Under the pieces are notes generated by a model. It was not told where the DNA came from, searched no databases, and was given only the letters and a program-made list of their open reading frames with translations. The translations under genes and the position numbers were made by a program. Source: Terriglobia bacterium (GTDB taxonomy: Bacteria; Acidobacteriota; Thermoanaerobaculia; Thermoanaerobaculales; Thermoanaerobaculaceae). From it: DNA of 64,000 nt. The stretch spans positions 32,527 to 96,526 of the forward strand of contig JAIQFQ010000011.1 of the NCBI GenBank assembly GCA_020073245.1, written 5' to 3'. Below are positions 1 through 7,520 of this stretch, in pieces. Every line of letters begins with the position of its first letter. The first letter of the stretch is position 1.

Positions 1-1
1 G

Positions 2-235
2 CGGGCGGTCGTGGCCGCAGCCACGAACGCCGGGTGCACGCGCCTCTGGCTGGTGACCACGAACGACAACCTCAATGGGCTGGCGTTCTATCAGAAGCGC
101 GGCCTGCACATCATCGCCGTTCACCGTGACGCGCTCGCCCGCGCCCGCCGGATCAAACCGTCGATTCCCCTGGTCGGCGCGAACGGCATCCCCCTCCGTG
201 ACGAGATCGAGCTCCAGATGCTCCTGGTCCCGTGA
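2..235 (+). CDS. GNAT-type N-acetyltransferase, C-terminal fragment
   Basis: Only the end of this gene lies in the window; the reading frame is open from the first bases, so its start is upstream. The visible 78 or so residues carry the terminal part of a GNAT fold: a beta strand (LWLVTTNDN) followed by the helix and strand typical of the acetyl-CoA site (N-x-x-A-x-x-FYQKRGL). The family transfers an acetyl group from acetyl-CoA to an amine, but the substrate cannot be told from this fragment. A hairpin follows the stop codon directly. Confidence 0.75.
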   Translation, partial: RAVVAAATNAGCTRLWLVTTNDNLNGLAFYQKRGLHIIAVHRDALARARRIKPSIPLVGANGIPLRDEIELQMLLVP

Positions 236-263
236 ACCCGGGTCCTGTCGTTGAGCCGGGTTC
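234..263. terminator. Hairpin after the GNAT gene, possible terminator
   Basis: GAACCCGG (234-241) and CCGGGTTC (256-263) form a perfect 8-bp stem around a 14-nt loop and overlap the end of the stop codon. There is no T tract, so termination is inferred from position only. Confidence 0.4.
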
Positions 264-673
264 GACGAGCGCCGCCACGCGGCCAAACGGCACCGGGCGT
301 GCGCTCGCCTACGGCTCCGCGGCGACGTCAGACGTGGTGCGTTGACCATCGTCGTGTGCCGAGCCCCTCCTGCTCACTCGGCGTGCCGCTGAGACGCAGC
401 GTCGGGTGGCGGGATCGCACGCCATGCAAACGTCACGGGGAAGCGCCATTCCTCTGTGCCACCCTCCCTTGGGGGCGACGTTCCGCGGGTGCAGTTGCGC
501 CCCGGCCGAACGGAGAGGTGAACCGCCGACCCGAGGCGGCAGCCTCCAGCCGTTCGACCGGAAGGGAGGGGCCGAGGTCACAGGCTCAAGCCGGCACGCT
601 GAACTCACCGCTCTGCGTACCCCCGACCTGAAGGTCACCGTGTCAAGTACTTTCGCCGACCCGCGCCGCCCAA
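264..673. other. Gene-poor stretch
   Basis: About 410 nt between the GNAT stop and the promoter element of the next gene. Several frames are open on both strands, as expected at this GC content, but none has a convincing ribosome binding site, domain or codon pattern. I see no gene or RNA here. Confidence 0.5.
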
Positions 674-706
674 GCGAAACGTTGCCGATCCGTGAGTGAA
701 CCGTCA
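674..706 (+). promoter_or_regulatory. 22-nt-spaced direct repeat, promoter element copy 1
   Basis: The half-site GCGAAACGTT (674-683) is followed exactly 22 nt later by GTGAACCGTCATG (696-708). The same arrangement occurs at 2281 and 6721. A further short match, TTAGGTTGCGGG at 734-745, sits 27-28 nt past the ATG of the motif, as in the other copies. The element lies about 85 nt before the start at 790, so it is probably an activator site plus promoter. Confidence 0.6.
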
Positions 707-789
707 TGCGAACAGTCGGTGCAAGGCGCATCGTTAGGTTGCGGGGCGGGGCGCTTGGGCCATCCGCCCGCCCGAAGAGGAGGCAGACG

Positions 790-1641
790 ATGAAACGCGA
801 TCGCGTGAACCGGAGTGGGATCGGGGTCGCGGCCAGGATGTTGACGGCCGTTGCCCTCTCAGCGCTTGCGACGCTGGCCCTGGCCGCCGGGCCGGACGCG
901 AAGCCGAAAGCCCGCAAGGGGATGGAGCTACCGCCCGAGCTCCAGGCCGGGGCCACCGAGGCGAAGGTGACGCACCGGAAGGTCTTCGTCTGGCCGAACA
1001 AGCCGGTCGCCGAGATGCTGCGACTCGACCCATATCGAGTCGTGGAGTTCCGGCGTGGGTGGACGACGGGACGATCGTCCGCGTCGTCGCTCGTGTTCGG
1101 GGGTGGCTGGACGTTCCAGTGGGCGGCGGATGGGCACACGTACGACTACAGCTTCGACTTCATCGACGCCGGAGAGCGCCGATGGGCCTGCTCCTGCGCG
1201 TCCGCCTCGAGCACGCGCGGCACCTTCTTCAGCGGCGAGCACATGGGGGTCGGTATCCCCGGCCACGGCCAGAGCCGTCTGGCCTGCGTGCTGCAGCCTC
1301 CGGACGACCCGGTCGAGTGGAAGCTGGAGCTGGGCGTGGACCTCAAGCCCGGCCTTCTCCCCGTGAAGACCGCTCTGGGTTGGGCGCGTCACGCCGGCGA
1401 CGAGATCTCCATCACGGGGACGGAGCGCCAGGCCAAGTGGGGTCGGGCGCCCGGTCGCCTCATCGGCGTCGTACTGGCGGTGAGCAACCGGCCTGTGGCG
1501 GCCGTTGACCTCCTCAGCCAGCCGGCCGTTCTCTTCGGTGCGGACCTCCCGCCCGGTCTCCATGATCCGGCCGCCGCGGTGGGCGCCGCCCTCCTGCTCG
1601 CCCCCGACGAACTGGATCCGTTCCCGACCGGCCCGCGGTAG
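790..1641 (+). CDS. Secreted protein of unknown function
   Basis: A 283-residue protein with a Sec-type signal peptide. Basic residues are followed by a hydrophobic run (MLTAVALSALATLALAAG, about residues 17-34) with a plausible cleavage after ALA. The start at 790 is chosen because AGGAGG lies 7-10 nt upstream; an ATG at 706 in the same frame has no such site and overlaps the promoter motif. The mature part holds a conserved-looking tryptophan/tyrosine-rich segment (FGGGWTFQWAADGHTYDYSFDF) near residue 100 and scattered cysteines (WACSCAS). I do not recognise a family. It shares its promoter element with the genes at 2396 and 6834, which suggests co-regulation of envelope or extracellular proteins. 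Confidence 0.6.
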   Translation: MKRDRVNRSGIGVAARMLTAVALSALATLALAAGPDAKPKARKGMELPPELQAGATEAKVTHRKVFVWPNKPVAEMLRLDPYRVVEFRRGWTTGRSSASSLVFGGGWTFQWAADGHTYDYSFDFIDAGERRWACSCASASSTRGTFFSGEHMGVGIPGHGQSRLACVLQPPDDPVEWKLELGVDLKPGLLPVKTALGWARHAGDEISITGTERQAKWGRAPGRLIGVVLAVSNRPVAAVDLLSQPAVLFGADLPPGLHDPAAAVGAALLLAPDELDPFPTGPR

Positions 1642-1930
1642 ACGACAGGCCCGAACGGCGAGCGTGGACGGAAGCCCAGATCCCGTGGCGCGGCCGGGGC
1701 GCGTTCGCCTCAGTCGGGAGTTCGTGCGTGGCCGGCGGGGGGTCGAGCCGCGCCTGGTAGGGCCGGCCGGCGTTCCTGCCGGCCCCTCGAGAGCACACCG
1801 CAGAGAGCCGTTGGCGAGACGTGATCGCCGCGTTGCCAGCACGTCAGGGCAGGCCCGGCTGCGGAGCCGATCCTCCTCAGCGAGGCCGCAGGCGTGCCAC
1901 CGCGCAGGGCCGCCGCAAGAGAGGATCGTC
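1642..1930. other. Gene-poor stretch
   Basis: About 290 nt with no supported gene. Open frames exist on both strands but lack ribosome binding sites and recognisable products. Confidence 0.45.
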
Positions 1931-2095
1931 ATGCGCAGGACATCGATAATCGTGCTCGGGTTGATGCCTGCCGCGGCCGCCCTGCGGCTCGACGGCCGCA
2001 TCTTCCCGACCGACCGCGCCGGGAAGGCCGGCCTCGACCTCCTCCACTGCAAGATCTCGCTCGGCATCAGCACGACGCTCGGGAAGGGCCGCTGA
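1931..2095 (+). CDS. Small ORF, possible exported peptide
   Basis: A 54-codon ORF that starts with two arginines and a hydrophobic stretch (IIVLGLMPAAAA), like a short signal sequence or membrane anchor. GAGAGG lies 7-12 nt before the ATG. The rest contains one Cys and no known motif. It sits between two secreted-protein genes but lacks the shared promoter element. It could equally be a chance ORF. Confidence 0.3.
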   Translation: MRRTSIIVLGLMPAAAALRLDGRIFPTDRAGKAGLDLLHCKISLGISTTLGKGR

Positions 2096-2280
2096 GCGGA
2101 AACAGGAGGTGGTGAGATGGAGCCCGAGGACGCTGAGGAACAGAGGCAGGTTGGTGTCGTGACGCGGCGAGGGACTCGGCACGCTGTGCCGATCCGGTTG
2201 CCGTCCCCCGCCGGACCCCGGGCCGCTCCTGTCGGGGCCGGGCTGAAGCGCGTTCACGAGGCACCATGCCCGCTCGTTAC

Positions 2281-2314
2281 CGAACCGTTACCGGAGCATG
2301 AGCGAACCGTCATG
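2281..2314 (+). promoter_or_regulatory. 22-nt-spaced direct repeat, promoter element copy 2
   Basis: CGAACCGTTAC (2281-2291) is repeated 22 nt later as CGAACCGTCATG (2303-2314), the most regular of the three copies. TTGGGCGCAAAG follows at 2339, matching the downstream box of the other copies. The start codon of the FG-GAP protein is 82 nt downstream. Confidence 0.65.
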
Positions 2315-2395
2315 ACAGCGGCCACCTCGAGACCGAAATTGGGCGCAAAGGGCAGACCTCATGGGTGAGCTTCCGAACCGAAACGGAGTCCGTCG

Positions 2396-5300
2396 ATGAA
2401 GAGACTGATGATCGGCCTTTTGGGTGTGGTGTTCGCGAGCTCGTGGGCGAGCGCACAGTTCGTTCAGCAGGGTGAGAAACTCGTCGGCACCGGCGCCGTC
2501 GGAACCGCGGCTCAGGGAGTCTCCATAGCACTCTCCGCGGACGGCAACACGGCCATTGTCGGAGGTTGGACCGACAACGACCTCACCGGCGGTGCATGGG
2601 TGTACACGCGCAGCGGGACCCAGTGGTCGCAGCAGGGCCCGAAGCTCGTCGGCACGGGCGCGATCGGACCAGCCGGGCAGGGATTCTCGGTGGCGATCTC
2701 CGCGGACGGGAACACCGCGATCGTGGGCGGGTGGACAGACAACGCTTTCGTGGGCGCCGCGTGGGTGTTCACGCGCAGCGGCGGTGTGTGGAGTCAGCAG
2801 GGCGGCAAGCTTGCCGGCACCGGCGTCGCCGGCACCCCCAACCAGGGGTGGTCGGTGGCCCTGTCGGCGGACGGGAACACCGCTCTCGTCGGCGGTCCCT
2901 CTGCCATCGCCGAGAGCGCCTCAGATCCTGGCGCCGCATGGGTGTTCACACGCAGGGGGAGCGTGTGGTCGCAGCAGGGAAGCAGGCTGATCGGCGCAGG
3001 CGCCGTCGGGGCCTCCGCCCTGGGCGTCTCGGTGTCGTTGTCGGCGGACGGCAACACAGCCGTCGTCGGGGGGCCCGGCGCCGACGACGGGGCCGGAGCG
3101 GCGTGGGTGTTCACGCGCAGCGGCGCAGTGTGGTCGCAGCAGGGCGCCAGGCTCGTCGGAAGCGGTGCCACGGGGCTGGCCAACCAGGGCATGTCGGTGT
3201 CGCTGTCGGCGGACGGGAACACCGTCCTCGTCGGCGGACCCGGTGACAACCAGGTGGGCGCCGAGGCCTGGAATGGCGCCGTTTGGGTGTTCACGCGCAG
3301 CGGCGCGGTGTGGTCGCAGCAGGGCGACAAGCTGGCCGGCACCGATGCCGTCGGGGGAGCCGCGCAGGGCATTTCCGTGTCGCTCGCTGCGGACGGAACC
3401 ACGGCGGTCATAGGCGGTTACGACGACAACTCCGACGCCGGGGCCGCGTGGGTGTTTACCTCCGCCGGAGGAGTCTGGTCGCAGGAGGGCGCGAAGCTGG
3501 TCGGGACCGGCGCGGTGGGAGCCTCCCAGCAGGGCTGGTCGGTGGCGTTCGCCGGGGACGGCCGGACTGCCATCGTGGGCGGATCGGGCGACGATGACGG
3601 GGCCGGGGCCGCTTGGGTCTACGTTACCGGCGGCTGCCAGGCCCCGGAAGTGACCGCCCAGCCGCAGGGCCAGATCATTCAGAGCGGACAGACCGCAACC
3701 CTTTCGGTGAGCGCGGTGGGGACGCCGCCGCTCTCCTACCAATGGTACGAAGGCTCGTCCGGCGACACCTCGCACGCCGTCGGCGTCGGCGCGAGCAGCT
3801 TCACCACTCCGGCGCTGACGAGCACGACGAGCTACTGGGTGCGGGTGAGCAACCCGTGCGGGCATGCCGACTCGGCGACCGCGACGGTGACGGTCGGCTG
3901 CACGTCGCCCTCGATCACCACTCAGCCGCAGAGCCAGACCGTCCAGAGCGGGCAGACCGCCGTGCTGAGCGTCTCGGCCGCAGGGGATGGGCCGTTGTCG
4001 TACCAGTGGTACCAGGGGACGTCCGGCGACACCTCGCATCCGGTCGGGAACAACGCGAGCAGCTTCACCACCCCGGCGCTGACGACCACGACGAGCTACT
4101 GGGTGCGGGTGAGCAACACGTGCGGCTCTGCCGACTCCGCGACCGCTACGGTCACGGTGGTCTCGGCCTCCGGCCTCGTCGTGTGGGTTCCGGTGGTGGC
4201 GCACAACCCCGGCAAGAATGAGAGCCAGTGGCGCAGCGATCTCGGCCTGCTCAACATGGGTGCTACCACCGCCAACGTCCAGCTCAGCTTCCACGGCCCG
4301 GGGGGCGTCGTCACGAGCACCTCCTACGTGCCGGCCGGATCGCAGTCGATCCTCGCGGACGTGGTTGGGCAGCTCGGGGTGAGCGGTCAGGGCGCGCTCG
4401 AGGTCGTCTCGGACCAACCGTTGCAGCTCACCGCCCGCACCTACAACCAGGTGGCGGCGAGCCAGAGCTGCTACCCGAACGGCACGCAGGGGCAGGACTA
4501 CCCGGCGCTGACCCCGAGCGACGGTCTCTCGGCAGGGCAGAGCGCGGTGCTGGCAGGGCTGAGCGAGAGCGCCGCCTACCGGGCCAACATCGGTCTGGTC
4601 AACACGGGTTCGAGTGCTGCCGAGGCGACGGTCGAGCTGTACGACGGTGCGGGGACGCGGCTGACGAGCTACGCGGTGAGCCTGGGGCCGGGAGAGTGGA
4701 AGCAGGAGACGCAGCCGTTCAGGAACAAGGCCGGGCAGCGGGCGATGGACCGCGGGTACGCAAAGGTCACGGTGCAGGCGGGGTCCGGCGTGTTCGCGTT
4801 CGCCTCGGTGACCGACAACATCACCAACGACCCGACGACCGTCACGATGGCGAGCCAAGGGTTCCGCCAGCAGGGCACCAAGCTGGTCGGCACCCATGCG
4901 GACACGCATTACAGGCAGGGTTCGTCGGTCGCCCTGTCCGCCGATGGCACCACCGCCATCGTGGGAGGCCCCAACTGGGGCGGCGCGGCCTGGGTGTTCA
5001 CGCGCTCCGGCGGGGCGTGGACGCAGCAAGGGGAGAAGCTGGTTGGCAACAGCGGGGGGTTCAAGGGCTGGTCCGTCGCTCTCTCCGCCGACGGCAACAC
5101 CGCAATCGTGGGGGGGCCCTCCGATGATTTCGTAACCGGCGCGGCGTATGTGTTCACGAGATCGGGCGGGGTGTGGACGCAGCAGGGAGAGAAGCTCGTC
5201 GGCACCGGGTCGGTCGGGGATGCCTGGCAGGGTTTTTCGGTCGCCCTTTCCGCCGATGGCAACACCGCGATCGTGGGAGGACCCAGCGATGACAGCAACA

Positions 5301-6664
5301 CGGGCGCGGCCTGGGTGTTCACCCGCTCGGATGGGGTGTGGACGCAGCAGGGAGGCAAGCTCGTTGGCACCGGCGCCGTGGCCGGACCCCTCGGCACGGG
5401 AATCGGTCAGGGTCATTCCGTTGATGTCTCCGCCGACGGCAACACCGCCATTGTGGGAGGACCCTACGGTGACGGTGGCGCGGGCGCGGTCTGGGTGTTC
5501 ACCCGTTCGGGCGGGGTTTGGACGCAGCAGGGTGGGAAGCTCGTGGGTGAGGCTATCTGGAATGGACTTTCGGTCGCTCTCTCCGCCGATGCCGCCACCG
5601 CCGTCGTAGGTTGCTCCAACAAAACTCTGGTGTTCGCACGTTCAGGCGGTCTCTGGACGCAGCAGGGTGAACCGCTCGTAGGCACGGGGATGGTGGGCTC
5701 GAGTCAACAGGGGTTCTCGGTCGGAGTTTCCGGCGACGGCAACACCGCGATAGTCAGTCGACCGTGGGACAACGGCGCCGTAGGTGCGGCCTGGGTATTC
5801 ACCCGCTCAAACGGCGTGTGGACGCAGCAGGGGGACAAGCTGATCGGTACCGGCGCTGTGGGGGGCGCCTACCAAGGTCATGGTGTCGCACTGTCCGCCG
5901 ATGGCGACACCGCCATCTTGGGAGGACCCTGGGATGACAGCCAAACCGGCGCCGCCTGGGTGTTCACGCGCCCCGGCAACGATCTCTGGGTTCCGGTGGT
6001 GGCGCACAACCCCGGCAAGAATGAGAGCCAGTGGCGCAGCGATCTCGGCCTGCTCAACACCGGCACCTCGGCTGCCAACGTACAGCTCACCTTTCACGGC
6101 ACCGGCGGCGTCGTCATGAACACCACCTCTGTGCCGGCCGGATCGCAGTCGATCGTCGTGGACGTGGTTGGGCAGCTCGGGGTGAGCGGTCAGGGCGCGC
6201 TCGAGGTCGTCTCGGACCAGCCGTTGCAGCTCACCGCCCGCACCTACAACCAGGTCGCGCCAACGCAGAGCTGTTACCCCAACGGGACGCAGGGGCAGGA
6301 CTACCCGGCGCTGACGCCGAGCGACGGTCTCTCGGCAGGGCAGAGCGCGGTGCTGGCAGGGCTGAGCGAGAGCGCCGCGTACCGGGCCAACATCGGTCTG
6401 GTCAACACGGGTTCGAGTGCTGCCGAGGCGACGGTCGAGCTGTACGACGGTGCGGGGACGCGGCTGACGAGCTACGCGGTGAGCCTGGGGCCGGGAGAGT
6501 GGAAGCAGGAGACGCAGCCGTTCAGGAACAAGGCGGGGCAGCGGGCGATGGACCGCGGGTACGCGAAGGTGATCGTCACCTCGGGGACCGGTGTGGCCCC
6601 GTTCGCCTCCGTGACCGACAACATCACCAACGACCCGACCACCGTCGCGGCTCAACGCTTGTAA
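2396..6664 (+). CDS. Large secreted protein with two seven-blade FG-GAP propellers and Ig-like domains
   Basis: A 1422-residue extracellular protein with a clear signal peptide ending ASA/Q (residues 1-20). Residues about 21-415 contain seven FG-GAP-like repeats, each with a core like SADGNTAIVGG followed by GAAWVFTRSG. Two Ig-like modules (about 420-500 and 505-585, marked by QPQGQ, SYQWY and SYWVRVSN) come next. Then comes a roughly 220-residue module starting WVPVVAHNPGKNESQWRSDL, then seven more FG-GAP repeats, then a second copy of the 220-residue module at the C-terminus. Seven repeats per block fits a seven-bladed beta-propeller as in integrin alpha chains, so binding or adhesion is likely. 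There is no obvious sorting or anchor signal. The two 220-residue modules are close to identical at DNA level, a recent internal duplication. The start is supported by the ATG next to a lysine-rich signal n-region and by the promoter element upstream. Confidence 0.85.
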   Translation: MKRLMIGLLGVVFASSWASAQFVQQGEKLVGTGAVGTAAQGVSIALSADGNTAIVGGWTDNDLTGGAWVYTRSGTQWSQQGPKLVGTGAIGPAGQGFSVAISADGNTAIVGGWTDNAFVGAAWVFTRSGGVWSQQGGKLAGTGVAGTPNQGWSVALSADGNTALVGGPSAIAESASDPGAAWVFTRRGSVWSQQGSRLIGAGAVGASALGVSVSLSADGNTAVVGGPGADDGAGAAWVFTRSGAVWSQQGARLVGSGATGLANQGMSVSLSADGNTVLVGGPGDNQVGAEAWNGAVWVFTRSGAVWSQQGDKLAGTDAVGGAAQGISVSLAADGTTAVIGGYDDNSDAGAAWVFTSAGGVWSQEGAKLVGTGAVGASQQGWSVAFAGDGRTAIVGGSGDDDGAGAAWVYVTGGCQAPEVTAQPQGQIIQSGQTATLSVSAVGTPPLSYQWYEGSSGDTSHAVGVGASSFTTPALTSTTSYWVRVSNPCGHADSATATVTVGCTSPSITTQPQSQTVQSGQTAVLSVSAAGDGPLSYQWYQGTSGDTSHPVGNNASSFTTPALTTTTSYWVRVSNTCGSADSATATVTVVSASGLVVWVPVVAHNPGKNESQWRSDLGLLNMGATTANVQLSFHGPGGVVTSTSYVPAGSQSILADVVGQLGVSGQGALEVVSDQPLQLTARTYNQVAASQSCYPNGTQGQDYPALTPSDGLSAGQSAVLAGLSESAAYRANIGLVNTGSSAAEATVELYDGAGTRLTSYAVSLGPGEWKQETQPFRNKAGQRAMDRGYAKVTVQAGSGVFAFASVTDNITNDPTTVTMASQGFRQQGTKLVGTHADTHYRQGSSVALSADGTTAIVGGPNWGGAAWVFTRSGGAWTQQGEKLVGNSGGFKGWSVALSADGNTAIVGGPSDDFVTGAAYVFTRSGGVWTQQGEKLVGTGSVGDAWQGFSVALSADGNTAIVGGPSDDSNTGAAWVFTRSDGVWTQQGGKLVGTGAVAGPLGTGIGQGHSVDVSADGNTAIVGGPYGDGGAGAVWVFTRSGGVWTQQGGKLVGEAIWNGLSVALSADAATAVVGCSNKTLVFARSGGLWTQQGEPLVGTGMVGSSQQGFSVGVSGDGNTAIVSRPWDNGAVGAAWVFTRSNGVWTQQGDKLIGTGAVGGAYQGHGVALSADGDTAILGGPWDDSQTGAAWVFTRPGNDLWVPVVAHNPGKNESQWRSDLGLLNTGTSAANVQLTFHGTGGVVMNTTSVPAGSQSIVVDVVGQLGVSGQGALEVVSDQPLQLTARTYNQVAPTQSCYPNGTQGQDYPALTPSDGLSAGQSAVLAGLSESAAYRANIGLVNTGSSAAEATVELYDGAGTRLTSYAVSLGPGEWKQETQPFRNKAGQRAMDRGYAKVIVTSGTGVAPFASVTDNITNDPTTVAAQRL
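4187..4857 (+). repeat. Intragenic long repeat, copy 1
   Basis: A segment of about 670 bp, nearly identical and without net gaps to 5990-6660 (constant offset 1803 nt where checked). It encodes the 220-residue module of the FG-GAP protein. Confidence 0.85.
5990..6660 (+). repeat. Intragenic long repeat, copy 2
   Basis: Second copy of the 4187-4857 segment. Differences cluster near its start (about 6060-6130) and near its end (about 6570-6600), while the middle is almost unchanged, as expected for recent duplication or gene conversion. Confidence 0.85.
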
Positions 6665-6671
6665 GGGGCTG

Positions 6672-6700
6672 CCGGCGCGAGCTGCTGTGCACGGCGCCGG
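6672..6700. terminator. Hairpin after the FG-GAP gene
   Basis: CCGGCGC (6672-6678) can pair with GCGCCGG (6694-6700) just past the stop codon at 6664. There is no T run, so the terminator role is inferred from position. Confidence 0.4.
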
Positions 6701-6720
6701 GATCCACTAGCGCGGTCAAA

Positions 6721-6755
6721 CGAAACCGTTGTCGCGCCGTGATCGAACCGTCATG
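6721..6755 (+). promoter_or_regulatory. 22-nt-spaced direct repeat, promoter element copy 3
   Basis: CGAAACCGTT (6721-6730) and CGAACCGTCATG (6744-6755) repeat with the CCGT cores 22 nt apart. TTGGACTGCGGG at 6781 is the downstream box. The start codon of the next gene is about 80 nt away, as in copies 1 and 2. Confidence 0.65.
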
Positions 6756-6833
6756 CAGGATGGCGGGCCGGGACCCACCGTTGGACTGCGGGCGGCACAC
6801 GGAGTCGATGCCCGCCGGGAAGGGAGGCCAACG

Positions 6834-7382
6834 ATGTCGAACGCATTCGTCAGTTGGAGCCAAATCGGCAGCCGGAAACGGCCGCCGCGGCGCCGGGCTT
6901 TCGCCTCAGTCCTCGTTCCGGTCCTCGTGCTGGGAACGGCGGTGGCCGCGCGCCAGGCGCCTGGCGCGGAGCAAGCCTCCACATCGGACCCCGTGCCGGC
7001 GGCCGACGCGGCGAAGCGGCCGCTGTCGCTGAAGCTGGGCCACCTCCTCGACGATCGGGCGGCCGGACACGCCGAGTTCAACCTGTCGGCGCGCCGCGCG
7101 ATCTGGGAGGATCCAACGGCTCGGCTCGGCTTCGCGCTCGAACGCGAGGAAGCCGCAGCCAGGCGGGGCGGCATGGTGGGCCAGCCCGTGCCGTTGACGG
7201 CGAGCAGGCTCTTGATCGGGGTCCCGGGTCCCGACCCCCGCCTCGTCCTGGCCGGGCCGTTCGCGGCGGACTGGCAGGAGCTCTCGACGGGGGAGAAGAT
7301 CGGGCGAATCGCGGAGACCGCGGTCACCTACGGCATCATCTTCGAGATCCTGCGCGGCCTAAGCGGAGGACCGCGCAAGTGA
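6834..7382 (+). CDS. Exported or membrane-anchored protein of unknown function
   Basis: A 182-residue protein. A basic N-terminus (RKRPPRRR) precedes a hydrophobic segment (about residues 24-39), so it is exported or anchored. The mature part is charged and helix-rich, with a repeated arginine/glutamate pattern (ALEREEAAARRGG) and a hydrophobic C-terminus (AVTYGIIFEILRGLSGG). The ATG at 6834 is chosen because GGGAGG lies 7-12 nt before it. An earlier in-frame start at 6729 would translate through the promoter element. No family is recognised. It shares the 22-nt promoter element with the two secreted genes upstream. Confidence 0.6.
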   Translation: MSNAFVSWSQIGSRKRPPRRRAFASVLVPVLVLGTAVAARQAPGAEQASTSDPVPAADAAKRPLSLKLGHLLDDRAAGHAEFNLSARRAIWEDPTARLGFALEREEAAARRGGMVGQPVPLTASRLLIGVPGPDPRLVLAGPFAADWQELSTGEKIGRIAETAVTYGIIFEILRGLSGGPRK

Positions 7383-7520
7383 GGACGATCGCCGAGACCC
7401 CGGCGGGCGCGTGCAAACCGAATCGTCGTCGGTGTGTATTGAGGCCTTCGGGTGGTGAGTCTGCGAGGTTGTTGAGCGTTGGCTTGCTTCGCCTGAGGTG
7501 CTCTTGAAAGGAAGACGCCG

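Noticed and set aside
2117..2368. An 83-codon plus-strand ORF with AGGAGG just before its ATG
   Set aside because: It runs straight through the shared promoter element at 2281-2314, has no recognisable product, and its composition looks like chance high-GC coding. The site may be accidental.
2921..5416. A long open frame on the minus strand under the FG-GAP gene
   Set aside because: Its sequence is the mirror of the repetitive propeller codons (Arg/His/Gly-rich) with no domain. Long antisense frames are expected at this GC content.
7401..7450. A possible fourth copy of the 22-nt promoter element before the lipoprotein gene
   Set aside because: AAACCGAATCG is present, but no second half-site occurs 22 nt later, and the distance to the start is wrong.
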